Positions 28,716 through 38,939 of a stretch of DNA of 64,000 bases are shown piece by piece. A model generated the notes under the pieces. It had not been told where the DNA came from. It saw only the letters and a list, made by a program, of their open reading frames with translations, and ran no database searches. Position 1 is the stretch's first letter, and every line of letters starts with the position of its first letter. Source of the stretch: Methanolacinia paynteri (GTDB lineage Archaea > Halobacteriota > Methanomicrobia > Methanomicrobiales > Methanomicrobiaceae); contig NZ_KN360939.1 in the NCBI RefSeq assembly GCF_000784355.1, positions 160,456 to 224,455 of the forward strand. The letters are read 5' to 3'. The position numbers and the translations under genes are program-made.

Positions 28716-31700
28716 ATGCAGACCTCGCCGGAGATGGATGCCTATTTTAAATCGCTTCAGACCGGGCTTGAAACCGCAATAAAGGTTGCAAAGCAGGCGC
28801 GTCTGAAGGGAATCGATCCGAGGACCATTGTGGAGATCCCTATTGCAAACGATCTTGCCGACAGGGTCGAGGCACTGCTTGACATCAAAGGAGTAGCGGC
28901 GAGACTCCGCGAACTCGGTGAGACGATGTCCCGCGAGGAGGTCGCCCTGAAGATAGGCGACGATTTTATTGCAAAGAAATTCGGCGAGCAGACAAGGGAA
29001 GAGATCCTCGATCACGCGATAAGAACATCGATGGCTCTCCTGACCGAGGGTGTCGTTGCGGCCCCGACCGAGGGTATAGGAAAGATCGGCGTCGGCAGGA
29101 ATGACGACGGGACCGAATATTTAAAGATCTATTATGCCGGGCCTATCAGGAGTGCGGGCGGAACGGCCCAGGCTCTCTCCGTTCTTGTCGGGGATTATGT
29201 CCGAAAAGGTCTCGGTATGTCGGCGTTTATCCCGAGGGACGAAGAGGTCGAGAGGTATGTCGAGGAGATCAAGAAATACAACAATATAATGAGCCTCCAG
29301 TACCTTCCGCCGGACGACGATCTCAGGTATATCGTCAGGAACTGTCCTGTATGCGTCGAAGGCGAGCCGACGGAGAAGGTCGAGGTATCGGGTTTCAGGA
29401 ACCTCGAACGCATTGAGACCAATGTCGTCAGGGGCGGTATGGCCCTCGTTGTCGCCGAGGGAATGGGGCTTAAGGCCCCGAAGATCCAGAAGGTCGTCCG
29501 CAAGGTCAAGATGGAGGGCTGGGAATGGCTCGACAAGCTTGTTTCGGGCGGAACTTCTTCGGCGGGTAAAGAGGAGAAGAAAGAGGAGGACGAGGGATTC
29601 CACCTCAAGCCCAAGGACAAATACATCAAGGATCTTATCGGCGGAAGGCCGGTCTTCTCCTACCCTATGAAAGCCGGCGGTTTCAGGCTGAGATACGGCA
29701 GATCGAGAAATACCGGATTTGCGGCTGCAGGATTCAACCCTTCAACACTCCATATACTCGGCGATTTCCTTGCGGTCGGCACCCAGATGAAGGTCGAGCG
29801 TCCCGGGAAGGCGGCGGGAGTGGTTCCGGTCGATACGGTAGAGGGGCCGACCGTCCGCCTGAAAAACGGGGACGTGATGAGGATCGACACGATAGAGGAT
29901 GCGCTGAAGTACGGTCCGCAGGTCGAAAGAATCATCGATGTCGGCGAGATGCTTGTTTCATACGGCGAGTTCCTCGAGAACAACCACAACCTCGTCCCGT
30001 CCGCGTACTGTCACGAGTGGTGGATGCTCGAAGGCGGTGAGAAGCGGCCGGAGAGTGCGATGGAAGCGGTCGAGATGGCCGTGTCCGGTGCATATCTTCA
30101 TCCGGATTATACATATATCTGGGACGATATCTCCGGAGAGGATGTAGTCGCCCTTGCAGATGCAGTGTCCGCCGAAGGAGAGATCAAAGAAGGCGCCCTG
30201 TATCTCCCAGGCGATTTTCAGCTGAAGAGCACTCTCGAAATTCTCCTCCTTCCCCATAAGGTCAGGGACGGAAAGATCGTTATCGAATCCCCGATCGTCT
30301 TTCTCGCATGCCTGGGCCTTACGATGAATCTTGAGAAGAGAGAAAACCGCGAACACCTTCCCGAATGCAAGAACGGTCTTGAGGCGGCATCATATCTGTC
30401 CGGATTTAAGATGCGTTCAAAAGCCGGGACGAGAATCGGCGGAAGGATGGGCCGCCCTGGAAAATCCAAACCGCGTAAGATGAATCCTCCACCAAACGGA
30501 CTATTCCCTGTCGGCGACGAGGGCGGATCGAGGCGCTCTTTCCAGGAGGCTTCCAAGTCGAAGGAGAACAGGCAGGGGGGACTGATTACAGCAGAGATGG
30601 GTCTTCGCCGGTGCCCTTCGTGCAAAAAGATAACATACAAGAATATCTGCGAGTGCGGGACCCATACCGAACCCGAGTATGTATGCCCCAAGTGCGGGCG
30701 GAACGTTGTCGGCGGAAAGTGCCCTGTCTGCGGGATGGAGGGAGTCTGCAGCCAGCAGGTCCAGATCGACGTAAAGGGGGAGTATGATTCCGCCCTGAAG
30801 AATCTCGGGATGATCAGGGACCTGGAGCCCAAGCTGGTGAAAGGCGTAAAGGGCATGATGTCGAAGGAGAGATGTGCCGAGCCGCTGGAAAAGGCGGTTT
30901 TGCGTGCCGCAAAGGAGCTGTACGTATTCAAGGACGGAACGCTCCGCTACGATATGATCGACCTGCCGCTCACCCATTTCAAACCGAAGGAGATCGGGAC
31001 TTCGGTTGAAAGACTGATAGAACTTGGTTACCCGAAGGATGTCTACGGGAAACCGCTCGAATCCGAAGATCAGGTACTTGAGCTCAAATGCCAGGACATT
31101 CTTGTCTCCGAGGACTGCGGCGAATGGCTCCTGAAGGTTGCGATGTTCATCGACGAGATGCTCGGAAAGCTCTACGATCTTCCTCCCTACTATAATGCGG
31201 AGAAGAAAGAGGACATCGTCGGCCGGCTGCTCATGGGGCTTGCCCCGCATACGAGTGCCGGCGTTCTGGTGAGACTTCTCGGTTTTTCAAAGGCGTTTGT
31301 AGGATACGGCCACCCGTATTTCCACGCGGCGAAGAGGAGGAACTGTTTCCAGGGCGAGACCGAGATTATGATCTATGACAATGAGAAGTGGCAGACGCTT
31401 CCGATACGAAAGTTCGTGCTCGAAAACTTTGATATCTCGAAGACAAACTTCGATCTCGTCGGGACATATTATTCCGATCCCTCAAAGACCTTCTGGGTTC
31501 ACTCGCTCGATATCTCCGGTGCGGTCAGGATGAGGCGGGTCACTTCGGTATCGGTCCACAGGTCCCCGAAGACTCTCATCCGGTTCGAGACCTCGCGGGG
31601 AAGATCGGTAACCGTTACCCCCGAACACACGATGCTTGTCTGCGATCTTGCTTACCAGCGGAGGGTCAAGGCCCTTGAACTGAAGGAAGGAGATTTCGTC

Positions 31701-32588
31701 CCGATATTCGAGGGCACGTGCATGATAAACGACAGGATAGTCGGGCGTGAGATCCTCGAATCCGCCGAGGACTATGTGTTCTGCCTGACCGTGGACCAGG
31801 ATCACAACCTTCCTGCAAACGGCATCTTTACCGGACAGTGCGACGGGGATGAAGACTGCGTGATGCTCCTTCTCGACGGTCTGATCAACTTCTCCAAGTG
31901 TTTCCTTCCCGAGACGAGGGGAGGTTCGATGGACGCCCCGCTCGTCCTGACGAGCAGGATAGATCCTTCGGAGGTTGACGGAGAGTGCCACAATGTGGAT
32001 GCATGTCCGTCGTATCCGCTCGAGCTGTATCTCGAAGCGCTGAAGTACACTCACCCGAAGGATCTTGAAAAGAAGATCGACCATGTCGCCCTCCGTCTCG
32101 GGACCCCGGGGCAGTATGAAGGGATCATGTTCACCCACGATACAACCGACATATCTGCGGGCCCGCTTATATCCTCTTATAATACCTTAAAAACGATGAC
32201 CGACAAGCTCGAGGCCGAACTTGAACTTGGTAAGATCATACGTGCGGTCGATGCCGACGATGTCGCGGAAAGGGTGCTCAATACGCATTTCATACGCGAT
32301 ATTATGGGCAACCTGAATTCTTTTTCAAAACAGTCGATGCGCTGCACTAAGTGCAATGCGAAGTACAGGAGGATGCCGCTTTCGGGGAAGTGCAGGTGCG
32401 GGAATAAGGTGATCCCGACCGTCCACGAGGGGTCGGTCAAGAAATACCTTGAGATGTCACAGAAGATGTGCGATGAATATAATGTATCCGAATATACGAG
32501 GCAGAGGGTGGAGGTACTCTCGATGGCGGTCCTTTCGACCTTCGGCGAACCGCCCGAGAAGCAGATGGGTCTGGCGGATTTTATGTGA
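28716..32588 (+). CDS. polC: DNA polymerase II (family D) large subunit DP2, with intein
   Basis: 1290 residues including a 165-residue intein (877-1041), leaving an 1125-residue polymerase subunit. DP2 holds the polymerase active site of the replicative archaeal PolD and works with the exonuclease subunit DP1 (not in this window). It starts [20 protein letters not shown] (20), carries a zinc-binding block [16 protein letters not shown] with [17 protein letters not shown], and the catalytic region [18 protein letters not shown] that the intein interrupts. A C-terminal zinc ribbon ([13 protein letters not shown]) is present. The gene is monocistronic and diverges from DUF5714. Confidence 0.97.
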   Translation: MQTSPEMDAYFKSLQTGLETAIKVAKQARLKGIDPRTIVEIPIANDLADRVEALLDIKGVAARLRELGETMSREEVALKIGDDFIAKKFGEQTREEILDHAIRTSMALLTEGVVAAPTEGIGKIGVGRNDDGTEYLKIYYAGPIRSAGGTAQALSVLVGDYVRKGLGMSAFIPRDEEVERYVEEIKKYNNIMSLQYLPPDDDLRYIVRNCPVCVEGEPTEKVEVSGFRNLERIETNVVRGGMALVVAEGMGLKAPKIQKVVRKVKMEGWEWLDKLVSGGTSSAGKEEKKEEDEGFHLKPKDKYIKDLIGGRPVFSYPMKAGGFRLRYGRSRNTGFAAAGFNPSTLHILGDFLAVGTQMKVERPGKAAGVVPVDTVEGPTVRLKNGDVMRIDTIEDALKYGPQVERIIDVGEMLVSYGEFLENNHNLVPSAYCHEWWMLEGGEKRPESAMEAVEMAVSGAYLHPDYTYIWDDISGEDVVALADAVSAEGEIKEGALYLPGDFQLKSTLEILLLPHKVRDGKIVIESPIVFLACLGLTMNLEKRENREHLPECKNGLEAASYLSGFKMRSKAGTRIGGRMGRPGKSKPRKMNPPPNGLFPVGDEGGSRRSFQEASKSKENRQGGLITAEMGLRRCPSCKKITYKNICECGTHTEPEYVCPKCGRNVVGGKCPVCGMEGVCSQQVQIDVKGEYDSALKNLGMIRDLEPKLVKGVKGMMSKERCAEPLEKAVLRAAKELYVFKDGTLRYDMIDLPLTHFKPKEIGTSVERLIELGYPKDVYGKPLESEDQVLELKCQDILVSEDCGEWLLKVAMFIDEMLGKLYDLPPYYNAEKKEDIVGRLLMGLAPHTSAGVLVRLLGFSKAFVGYGHPYFHAAKRRNCFQGETEIMIYDNEKWQTLPIRKFVLENFDISKTNFDLVGTYYSDPSKTFWVHSLDISGAVRMRRVTSVSVHRSPKTLIRFETSRGRSVTVTPEHTMLVCDLAYQRRVKALELKEGDFVPIFEGTCMINDRIVGREILESAEDYVFCLTVDQDHNLPANGIFTGQCDGDEDCVMLLLDGLINFSKCFLPETRGGSMDAPLVLTSRIDPSEVDGECHNVDACPSYPLELYLEALKYTHPKDLEKKIDHVALRLGTPGQYEGIMFTHDTTDISAGPLISSYNTLKTMTDKLEAELELGKIIRAVDADDVAERVLNTHFIRDIMGNLNSFSKQSMRCTKCNAKYRRMPLSGKCRCGNKVIPTVHEGSVKKYLEMSQKMCDEYNVSEYTRQRVEVLSMAVLSTFGEPPEKQMGLADFM
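31344..31838 (+). other. Mini-intein in DP2 with C-terminal Gln
   Basis: 165 residues inserted between Asn and Cys of the polymerase motif KRRN/CDGDED. It begins with Cys ([10 protein letters not shown], block A), has block [12 protein letters not shown] with the Thr-x-x-His, and blocks [23 protein letters not shown]. No LAGLIDADG or HNH endonuclease domain fits in the space, so it is a splicing-only mini-intein. The last residue is Gln instead of Asn, as reported for the Pyrococcus abyssi PolII intein, and the first extein residue is Cys. It is in frame and looks functional. Confidence 0.93.
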
Positions 32589-32879
32589 GTTTTTTAACCC
32601 TCTTTCGTATACCGGGATACTGGCTGGATGATGGTGTGATGTTGGTATGATTTTGGGTATGAATGGTATCTCCATTACTGTCGCATTGCCCTGTGGCACA
32701 TTTCAGGTTTGATTTCTCGTCACATCTTCCTGCCGGAAGAAGACCGGCAAATGTAGAATATACGGTCTGTTTATTAAATCTGACGCAAATAAATGCTATA
32801 ATCTCTTTTCTGCTATATAGATTTATATTGCAGGGCTATACTGCGGTATTGATAAGGTCGGGGATAAAAATGACTACTT

Positions 32880-33518
32880 ATGGCAGGGGCGAAAGATTAC
32901 GACGAGATCGCGTTAAAATGTGTTCCATATCCTGAGGCTTTTTACGGAACAGTTCTTGATTTCATCTTCCCGGAGGATAAGAAGATCCTTGAGCTTGCAT
33001 GCGGTACCGGAATCCTTACGGAGATGATCACCGGGAAATGCCCGGGTGCAGAGATTACCTGTGTCGATATGGATGCGGGGATGATCGAAAAAGCCGGTGA
33101 AAAACCTGCACTTTCCGGTGTCAGGTTCATCGAAGGTGATATGAGAGATTGTTCCGGGAGCGGTTATGATGCGGTCGTTGTTACGCAGGCGATATTTTTC
33201 ATCGGTGATTCCGACAGGAGAATTCTTGTTGCAAAGATCCGCGACATGCTTGACGAGGGGGGCAGGTTCGTCTCCGGCGATATGTTCGCCCCGGGGACCG
33301 AATTTGAAAATGAGTTATACAAAAAGAACTGGATTGACCTGATGCTCTCAAACGGGCTCTCCCTTTCCGAAGCGGAGAATATGATCGCGCCTCTCGATGA
33401 TTTTTGCGGGAAGAATACTATTGAATCCTTTTCATCGGAACTTTATGCGGCGGGTTTTAGCAGAGTGATTGTGCCCTACAGGTCGGGATATTACGGGGTT
33501 GTTGTAGGCTACAAATAG
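32880..33518 (+). CDS. Class I SAM-dependent methyltransferase
   Basis: 212 residues. It has SAM-binding motif I ILELACGTGILTEMI, acidic motif II at TCVDMDAGMI, and EGDMRDCSGSGYDAVVVTQA (20). No substrate-specific domain can be named; it looks like a small-molecule or cofactor methyltransferase. It is monocistronic with an A+T-rich promoter (CTATATAGATTTATATT, about 32813-32830). Confidence 0.85.
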   Translation: MAGAKDYDEIALKCVPYPEAFYGTVLDFIFPEDKKILELACGTGILTEMITGKCPGAEITCVDMDAGMIEKAGEKPALSGVRFIEGDMRDCSGSGYDAVVVTQAIFFIGDSDRRILVAKIRDMLDEGGRFVSGDMFAPGTEFENELYKKNWIDLMLSNGLSLSEAENMIAPLDDFCGKNTIESFSSELYAAGFSRVIVPYRSGYYGVVVGYK

Positions 33519-33546
33519 GGGTTGGTGTAAAAAATATTGCACTAAT

Positions 33547-33564
33547 TGTAATGTTTATATTACA
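33547..33564 (+). promoter_or_regulatory. Inverted repeat over the TATA region of the membrane ferredoxin gene
   Basis: TGTAAT-GTTTAT-ATTACA is a perfect 6-bp inverted repeat enclosing a TATA-like TTTATATTA. It lies about 50 bases before the ATG at 33611. A repressor bound here would block TBP. No cognate regulator is identified. Confidence 0.4.
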
Positions 33565-33610
33565 TAAATCTCAACATAATTGAGAAAAGTTTTCCCACGT
33601 TAGTTCAGGT

Positions 33611-34906
33611 ATGGCAGGAAAAAGAATCAGAAGGATAATCCCTGCGGCTGCAGGGGCTGCGAGTCTTGCAGTGCCGGCATGTGCGGCGGTATGCCCCAAG
33701 GGTATCGGAGATTGTCCTTATCCTGGGCGTTGCTTCCTCTACGTAGATTCCAACGGGGATTCCATCTGCGATTATACGCCCGGCGATACTTCTCAGGCGG
33801 CAACCGATGCCGATCCTGTTACGGTAACAAACAGTTCTGCAACCGATTCGGGTAACAGGCACAGGGGAGGATCGGTCGCCGATACTGTCCAATCTACTGT
33901 TTCGCCGTCAGGGGGAACTGAATCATCATCAGACTCAGGTCTGAACCCGCTTTTGTTTACTGCTTCTGGGCTGGTTATTGCCGGTGTCCTGATCCTCTCA
34001 GCATATTTCATCCTGCGTTACCTCAGGAGGGAGAATCCGATGCTCTACAGCAGGGTATTCCTGTATGCCGGGATGGTTCCGCTTCTGCTTGCAGTTCTCA
34101 TAGTCCTTAACGATCCTGAATCTTTTGGAATCAGCGGTGCATTTGCCGATATGGCGGAGCGCTATTCGGGGATAGTGTATATGTTCGGCGGAGCTCTTGT
34201 CATGGCCGGGCTTTGGCTCAAAAACGCGGTTTCAAGAGAGATGATAATCTCGGTTTTGATATTGACCACTGCGGCAGGCTTCTTCCTGGTGCTGCCGATA
34301 GCACCGGATGGTTTCTATTCCGTGGTATCGGGACTTACAACTCTCCAGTTCGCGGGGCTCGGTTTTGTCGGGCTTGTCCTGCTGGTATGTATCTCGTTGA
34401 TCTTCGGGCGGGTGTTTTGTGCGCATATGTGCCCGGCGGGGGCGGTCCAGGAACTTCTCTCGAGGTTGCCGCTGCCGAAACTGAAGATCCGTGACAGGCG
34501 TATTCCGAATGCAGTACGGTTGATTGCATTTGCCGGTCTTGTAGCCGGGGCACTGTTGTCGATAAATACATTCGAGTACATCGGCGTCTCGCACTTCTTT
34601 GCGACGATATTTTCGGCGGCGGCAGTGGTGTTTGCGGTCATACTGGTTCTTTCGCTGTTCGTATACAGGCCGTTTTGTACGTTCCTGTGCCCGTACGGTC
34701 TGGTCTTCTCTATAGCCTCCCGTTTCGGGAGGTTCGGGCTTAAGAGGACCGAAGACTGCATCGACTGCGGAAAGTGCGAGAGGGTTTGCCCGACGGTTGA
34801 AGCAGGGAGGGATGGCAGGAAAGCGGAATGCTATCTCTGCGGAAGATGTATTGAGGTCTGCCCGAAAGATTCGGCGATAGTCTTCGGGAAGAGAAGCGAG
34901 CCTTAA
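33611..34906 (+). CDS. Membrane-bound NapH/CcoG-like polyferredoxin
   Basis: 431 residues. A signal-like N-terminus is followed by an exported segment with four Cys (CPKGIGDCPYPGRC, CDYTPGD) and a Ser/Thr/Gly-rich linker to about 110. Then come about eight membrane helices. Two CxxxCP motifs sit at membrane edges (FCAHMCPAGAVQ, Cys270; PFCTFLCPYGL) as in NapH/NosR-type proteins. The C-terminus has two 4Fe-4S clusters: CIDCGKCERVCP and CYLCGRCIEVCP. It probably passes electrons across or along the membrane. Partner genes are not adjacent; a tRNA-Leu follows 37 bases on. Confidence 0.82.
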   Translation: MAGKRIRRIIPAAAGAASLAVPACAAVCPKGIGDCPYPGRCFLYVDSNGDSICDYTPGDTSQAATDADPVTVTNSSATDSGNRHRGGSVADTVQSTVSPSGGTESSSDSGLNPLLFTASGLVIAGVLILSAYFILRYLRRENPMLYSRVFLYAGMVPLLLAVLIVLNDPESFGISGAFADMAERYSGIVYMFGGALVMAGLWLKNAVSREMIISVLILTTAAGFFLVLPIAPDGFYSVVSGLTTLQFAGLGFVGLVLLVCISLIFGRVFCAHMCPAGAVQELLSRLPLPKLKIRDRRIPNAVRLIAFAGLVAGALLSINTFEYIGVSHFFATIFSAAAVVFAVILVLSLFVYRPFCTFLCPYGLVFSIASRFGRFGLKRTEDCIDCGKCERVCPTVEAGRDGRKAECYLCGRCIEVCPKDSAIVFGKRSEP

Positions 34907-34943
34907 ATTAGTGAAAGGATAAATAATGAAACTGCATTTTCTG

Positions 34944-35025
34944 CGAGGGTAGCCAAGTGGTCAACGGCGCTCGACTCAAGATCGAGTCCTTAGTGGTTCG
35001 CGGGTTCGACTCCCTCCCCTCGCAT
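34944..35025 (+). tRNA. tRNA-Leu (anticodon CAA)
   Basis: Class II tRNA with a long variable arm. Acceptor stem GCGAGGG/CCCTCGC, anticodon stem CTCGA/TCGAG enclosing CTCAAGA (anticodon CAA), variable arm TCCTTAGTGGTTC, T-loop TTCGACT, discriminator A. The T-stem GCGGG/CCCTC contains one C-T mismatch at its second pair. CCA is not encoded. Confidence 0.93.
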
Positions 35026-35082
35026 TGCTTTTTTAAAATATTGCTTATGTCATGGATATACTGCTATCACATCCTTGACAAT

Positions 35083-35547
35083 TCATAGAGGCCTGCATAT
35101 GCAGTACCGGCAGAGAGTAGGTTCTCCATCAAATATCCTTCCCTTTCTGCCGCAGTAGTACTGTCCGTCCTCTCCTTTTATGACCTTTAAATCCGGAAAG
35201 TCGATGCCGGGCGGGTGCAGCGGCCTTTTCGCTATAAAAACAAGGTATAGTGAAATATTGATGATATAACGCCTCAGGCTGTTTTCTCCAGGTGCATATT
35301 CGTCAAAGTAGCGTTCGAGAGCTTCCCTGAACTCTTCAACGCGGCCAGGTTCGATCGTGATATCTGGTGCAGGACATGTTTCGTCCATGATCTCCCTGTA
35401 CACCGCATAGTCGTATTCGGCTACAAGAGAGGCAGCTGTGTCGGAGACATTTGATTTTGTCTCCTGGATTTCTTTTGTGCGGGCGATATATTCCGGGATG
35501 GCAGCCAGATCGTCTTTTATGATTTCAAGAAGTTCCGTCGCCTTCAT
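35083..35547 (-). CDS. DUF2115 (UPF0305) family protein
   Basis: 154 residues. The ATG at 35547 overlaps the stop of the ribonucleotide reductase gene (TGATG), so the two are translationally coupled; a longer frame from 35634 overlaps that gene out of frame and is not needed. The C-terminus shows the family pattern KRPLHPPGIDFPDLKVIKGE (20), then YYCGRK and CRYCICRP, with two CxC/CxxC-like Cys groups that may bind metal. DUF2115 is essentially restricted to methanogens. Function unknown; coupling to nrdJ suggests a link to it. Confidence 0.85.
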   Translation of the reverse strand: MKATELLEIIKDDLAAIPEYIARTKEIQETKSNVSDTAASLVAEYDYAVYREIMDETCPAPDITIEPGRVEEFREALERYFDEYAPGENSLRRYIINISLYLVFIAKRPLHPPGIDFPDLKVIKGEDGQYYCGRKGRIFDGEPTLCRYCICRPL

Positions 35548-37730
35548 CAGCTGCACCCGCTCCAACCGCAGTTCTTGCAGATCCCCTGGTTGCATCCCTC
35601 TCCGAAGTCCAGCGGTTCGCCGCACTCGGGACACGGTCTCTTGCCGCTGATCTCCTTAATCTCCCAGTCCCTGAGCGTAGTTATGGTCTGATTGTTTGCG
35701 GTCAGGTCGATGCACCTGCCGACCACATCCGCACATGAGAGCCCTTCGGACTGAGAATTTTTGATGGCCGAGATGCAGTTGACCTTCGCAAATTGCCTGA
35801 CGAACTTAATATATGGGACTCCGTTCTGGAGCCCCGTACTTATCGCACGGCCGAGTGCACTGTTGTTTGCATCGCACCCCCCGCTCCCGACCGTCCTTAT
35901 GAAGACCTCAATCGGCTTTCCGTCCAGCATGTTGACAGTTACATAAAGGCGGCAGCACCCCGACTGGCACATATAAGTCCTGCCCGCCAGCTCTTTAGGA
36001 CGTTCGATGCCCTGGCCCAGGGCCGGTGCAGTCTTTTCCGAATTACCAAGAGAAAGAACTACGGAGTCCCTGCTCCCCGTCCTGTATATCGTGATGCCCT
36101 TGAGACCGAGGGTCCAAGCGGCAAGAAGTGCCTCCTCGCAGTCCTCCCTCTTCGCAGAGTTTGGCATATTTATTGTCTTACTTATCGAGGCATGCACATA
36201 TTTCTGGAATACTGCCTGCATCTCTATATGATCCCTGTAGGAGATGTCGAGTGCGGTCCTGAAAAGTGAGCGGAAACCGGCAGGCAGCCATTCAAGGTCC
36301 TGGATCGAACCGGTCTCGTGCACATGTTCAATGACTTCGCTCTCTTTCTTTTCAAGTTCGTCCCCCGGGTATCCGTTTTCATCGAGGACACGGCGGAGAG
36401 CGTCCCTGAAGACCGGGCTTACGATGACAAATGTCTTCCCTAAAGTATTCTTCCGTGTATATGCGAAAGAGAATACAGGCTCTATTCCGCTCGAACACCC
36501 CGCCAAAAGGGAGATGGTTCCTGTCGGTGCGACAGTTGTCATGGCCGCGTTCCTCACTTTCCTGTCTCTCCACGTGCTCCTCTCCCATTCGGGAAATGTT
36601 CCCAGCATTTCTGCGAGTAATTGGGACTCTTCGACGGCGGTTTCCGTAATTTTCCGCATGATCTCCCCGCACCATCTCCTCCCCTCCGGCGAGTCGTAGG
36701 GGAGCCCGAGAATGAGAAGAGCGTCGTGTACTCCCATAACTCCGAGACCAATCTTTCTGGTCTTCTTCGTCGCCTCTTCTATCTCGGGTATGGGGTACAC
36801 ATTTGCATTGATGACATTGTCGAGGAACCTGACCGCCATCCTGACCGTGTCATCAAGAAGCTTCTCATCGAATTCCCCTTCCCTTATGCACGCCGCGAGA
36901 TTGATGCTCCCGAGGACACAGCTTTCAAACGGGAGGAGCGGCTGCTCTCCGCACGGGTTCGTGATGTCGATATCCCCGAGCCCGGGGGTTGGATTGTGCC
37001 TGTTTATTTCATCGTAAAAGAGCACTCCCGGCTCGCCGTTATTCCAGATCCCGTCGACGATTCCATTCCAGATCTCGCCTATAGTAACTTTTGCGCCTGT
37101 GACCGGGTGAGTGAGCCAGACTTCATCGAATTTCCGATCCCTGACCAGAGTCATGAACTCGTCATTTACCATCACGGATATGTTGAAATTTGAAATGCTC
37201 CCTTCCTCTTTTTTTGAGGTAATAAAAGAGAGGATGTCGGGATGCCAGACATTGAGTATTCCCATATTTGCACCACGACGCCTTCCTCCCTGTTTAATAA
37301 CGTCGGTGGCCGCATTGAATGCCTTCATAAAAGAAACCGGTCCGGAGGCGACCCCGTCCGTCGACCTGACAGGAGAACCTTCCGGCCGTATGTGCGAGAA
37401 GTTGTAGCCGGTCCCGCCCCCGGTTTTATGGATGACTGCACCCTGCTTCATGGCATCGAATATTCCGGGGATGGAGTCAGGTACCGGAAGGGTGAAACAT
37501 GCGGAGAGCTGGCCGATTTCAGTTCCTGCGTTCATAAGCGTTGGAGAATTCGGAAGGAATCTTAGAGAGGTCATTGCCTCGTAGAACAGCTCGCAGTCCT
37601 CTTCGTCGGCTGCGAGGGCAGAGGCTACGCGGCGGCAGATGTCTTCAAATTTTTTTTCCCCTTTCCTGAGATATCTTGCAGAAAGGATGTTGTCCGTAAT
37701 TGTCGAAGTGCTCATTGATTTGGGCTCCAT
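35547..37730 (-). CDS. nrdJ: Adenosylcobalamin-dependent (class II) ribonucleotide reductase
   Basis: 727 residues. It reduces ribonucleotides to deoxyribonucleotides with a radical generated from coenzyme B12. The N-terminal NSPTLMNAGTEIGQLSACF carries one redox Cys; NPCGEQPLLPFESCVLGSIN (20) carries the radical Cys and catalytic Glu; HKTGGGTGYNFSHIRPEG is the class II signature. The C-terminus has a Cys-rich TSCPD-like domain (CQSGCCRLYV) and a zinc ribbon ending CPECGEPL and CKNCGWSGCS. The start may be 37730 or an ATG at 37715 with GGAG 9 bases upstream. It lies between two DUF2115 genes on the same strand. Confidence 0.96.
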   Translation of the reverse strand: MEPKSMSTSTITDNILSARYLRKGEKKFEDICRRVASALAADEEDCELFYEAMTSLRFLPNSPTLMNAGTEIGQLSACFTLPVPDSIPGIFDAMKQGAVIHKTGGGTGYNFSHIRPEGSPVRSTDGVASGPVSFMKAFNAATDVIKQGGRRRGANMGILNVWHPDILSFITSKKEEGSISNFNISVMVNDEFMTLVRDRKFDEVWLTHPVTGAKVTIGEIWNGIVDGIWNNGEPGVLFYDEINRHNPTPGLGDIDITNPCGEQPLLPFESCVLGSINLAACIREGEFDEKLLDDTVRMAVRFLDNVINANVYPIPEIEEATKKTRKIGLGVMGVHDALLILGLPYDSPEGRRWCGEIMRKITETAVEESQLLAEMLGTFPEWERSTWRDRKVRNAAMTTVAPTGTISLLAGCSSGIEPVFSFAYTRKNTLGKTFVIVSPVFRDALRRVLDENGYPGDELEKKESEVIEHVHETGSIQDLEWLPAGFRSLFRTALDISYRDHIEMQAVFQKYVHASISKTINMPNSAKREDCEEALLAAWTLGLKGITIYRTGSRDSVVLSLGNSEKTAPALGQGIERPKELAGRTYMCQSGCCRLYVTVNMLDGKPIEVFIRTVGSGGCDANNSALGRAISTGLQNGVPYIKFVRQFAKVNCISAIKNSQSEGLSCADVVGRCIDLTANNQTITTLRDWEIKEISGKRPCPECGEPLDFGEGCNQGICKNCGWSGCS

Positions 37731-37758
37731 AAATAGATTTTTCAGGTTTATCCGGCGT

Positions 37759-38415
37759 TTAAAGCCGGTTTATTCCTTCGTCCTGGATGGCCGGGCAGAA
37801 ATTGCAGATTGAAAAAGGAACGTCTTTTTCACGGTCACGTATCGGGCACTGAAATACTCCGTTCTCTTCCTCGACTTTGAAGCCGCCCGGGAAGGGCATT
37901 CCGACCGGATGGCCGGGTTCTTCAAGAACAAAGATCGTGAAGGCTGAGATGATATAGTAGAAACACCTGTGGTAAGGAGTGAACCTGAACGGCAGTCTCT
38001 GCGTTGATTCGTCCCAACGCCTGCATCCTTCAGGCATCATTTCACAGAAAGCAAGAAACATTTCACGATCGGAGATCGGCTCGTTCATTGCTGAAAATAC
38101 GGCTCTCCTGTGATCGAGCAGGAGCCTGTGGTACGCCCCGAGGAGCTGATCTTTTATGTAAGGCGAAACCTGTTCCCTATAAGGAGACGGCAGTCTGCAG
38201 AGTTCAGCGTAGAGGCGGCCCCCGATCACCTGCAGGTCTGTGTTCCGGAAACCAGCCAGCTCGGCAGCAAGAATTGACCCGAGTTCCCCTTTTGTCTTTG
38301 CCTGAGCTATCTTCCGGGCTATCGAACCGATTTGATCAAGTTCTTCTTCCTGCACGGCTGTCCGACCCACTCCAATATGGTATACTAATAATACTACTTT
38401 AATGCCGTAGAGCAA
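37759..38415 (-). CDS. DUF2115 (UPF0305) family protein, second paralogue
   Basis: Up to 218 residues; the first 20 or so (MLYGIKVVLLVYHIGVGRTA) overlap the promoter region of the divergent HxlR gene and are probably not translated, so the real start is likely further in. The C-terminal pattern PGHPVGMPFPGGFKVEEENG (20), FQCPIRDRE, CNFCPAIQ is the family signature and parallels the gene at 35083-35547. It is 28 bases upstream of nrdJ on the same strand, so the order is DUF2115-nrdJ-DUF2115. Function unknown. Confidence 0.82.
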   Translation of the reverse strand: MLYGIKVVLLVYHIGVGRTAVQEEELDQIGSIARKIAQAKTKGELGSILAAELAGFRNTDLQVIGGRLYAELCRLPSPYREQVSPYIKDQLLGAYHRLLLDHRRAVFSAMNEPISDREMFLAFCEMMPEGCRRWDESTQRLPFRFTPYHRCFYYIISAFTIFVLEEPGHPVGMPFPGGFKVEEENGVFQCPIRDREKDVPFSICNFCPAIQDEGINRL

Positions 38416-38428
38416 AATTGTATACCAT
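38377..38428. promoter_or_regulatory. Inverted repeat between DUF2115 and hxlR genes
   Basis: ATGGTATAC (38377-38385) and GTATACCAT (38420-38428) are perfect 9-bp inverted copies separated by 34 bases. The second overlaps the start codon of the HxlR-type gene and the first lies at the 5' end of the DUF2115 gene. Likely a paired operator for the HxlR protein, controlling both directions (inference). Confidence 0.5.
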
Positions 38429-38846
38429 GCAATCTGATTACTCTAAGATAAAAGCTCATTTCCCAATGCAGCCTGCATTTAAATACAAGTGCTGTCCTGC
38501 TCATGTTGCTATCCGCGTTCTCGGGAAAAAGTGGACTCTGCTGATACTGCGTGATATTGCAATATTAAATATCAGGAGGTTTGGTGAAATCAAAAGATCT
38601 CTTCCGGGTCTCACACCAAGGGTTCTCTCGATGAGGCTTCGTGAACTTGAGGAAAATGAATTTATTAATGCTGAAGTTATCAGAGAAGATCCACGTGTCG
38701 TCGAATGGCATCTCACGGAGAAGGGTCAGGATACCATATCAATACTTCTTGCCTTCATGGAATTTGGTGCGAAGTGGTATCCCGCCGAGGTATTTGAGGA
38801 TGGTCAAAGTCATACTCTTGAAGAGCTCTATCCTGAAAAAAATTAG
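38427..38846 (+). CDS. HxlR-family winged-helix regulator
   Basis: 139 residues from the ATG at 38427; a TTG at 38418 is possible. The HxlR domain is complete: CPAHVAIRVLGKKWTLLILR (20), FGEIKRSLPGLTPRVLSMRL (20) and ELEENEFINAEVI, YHLTEKG-type wing (EWHLTEKG). A CC pair just before the helix-turn-helix (KYKCCPAHV) is typical of redox or electrophile-sensing members. It diverges from the DUF2115-nrdJ genes and probably regulates itself and them. Confidence 0.88.
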   Translation: MQSDYSKIKAHFPMQPAFKYKCCPAHVAIRVLGKKWTLLILRDIAILNIRRFGEIKRSLPGLTPRVLSMRLRELEENEFINAEVIREDPRVVEWHLTEKGQDTISILLAFMEFGAKWYPAEVFEDGQSHTLEELYPEKN

Positions 38847-38939
38847 ACATGAGCTTATTGCAAAATATTTGGATTTGGACGATATTATTTTCTGTTCTCC
38901 TGCTACAGTCTCCCGTATAGGATCAGATTTATTCAAAAA

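Noticed and set aside
31344..31838. Homing endonuclease domain in the intein
   Set aside because: Only about 165 residues are present, all accounted for by splicing blocks. No LAGLIDADG or HNH motif is seen.
35083..35634. Longer N-terminus for the DUF2115 gene (start at 35634)
   Set aside because: The extra 29 codons overlap nrdJ out of frame and are Arg-rich noise. The TGATG overlap at 35547 gives a natural coupled start.
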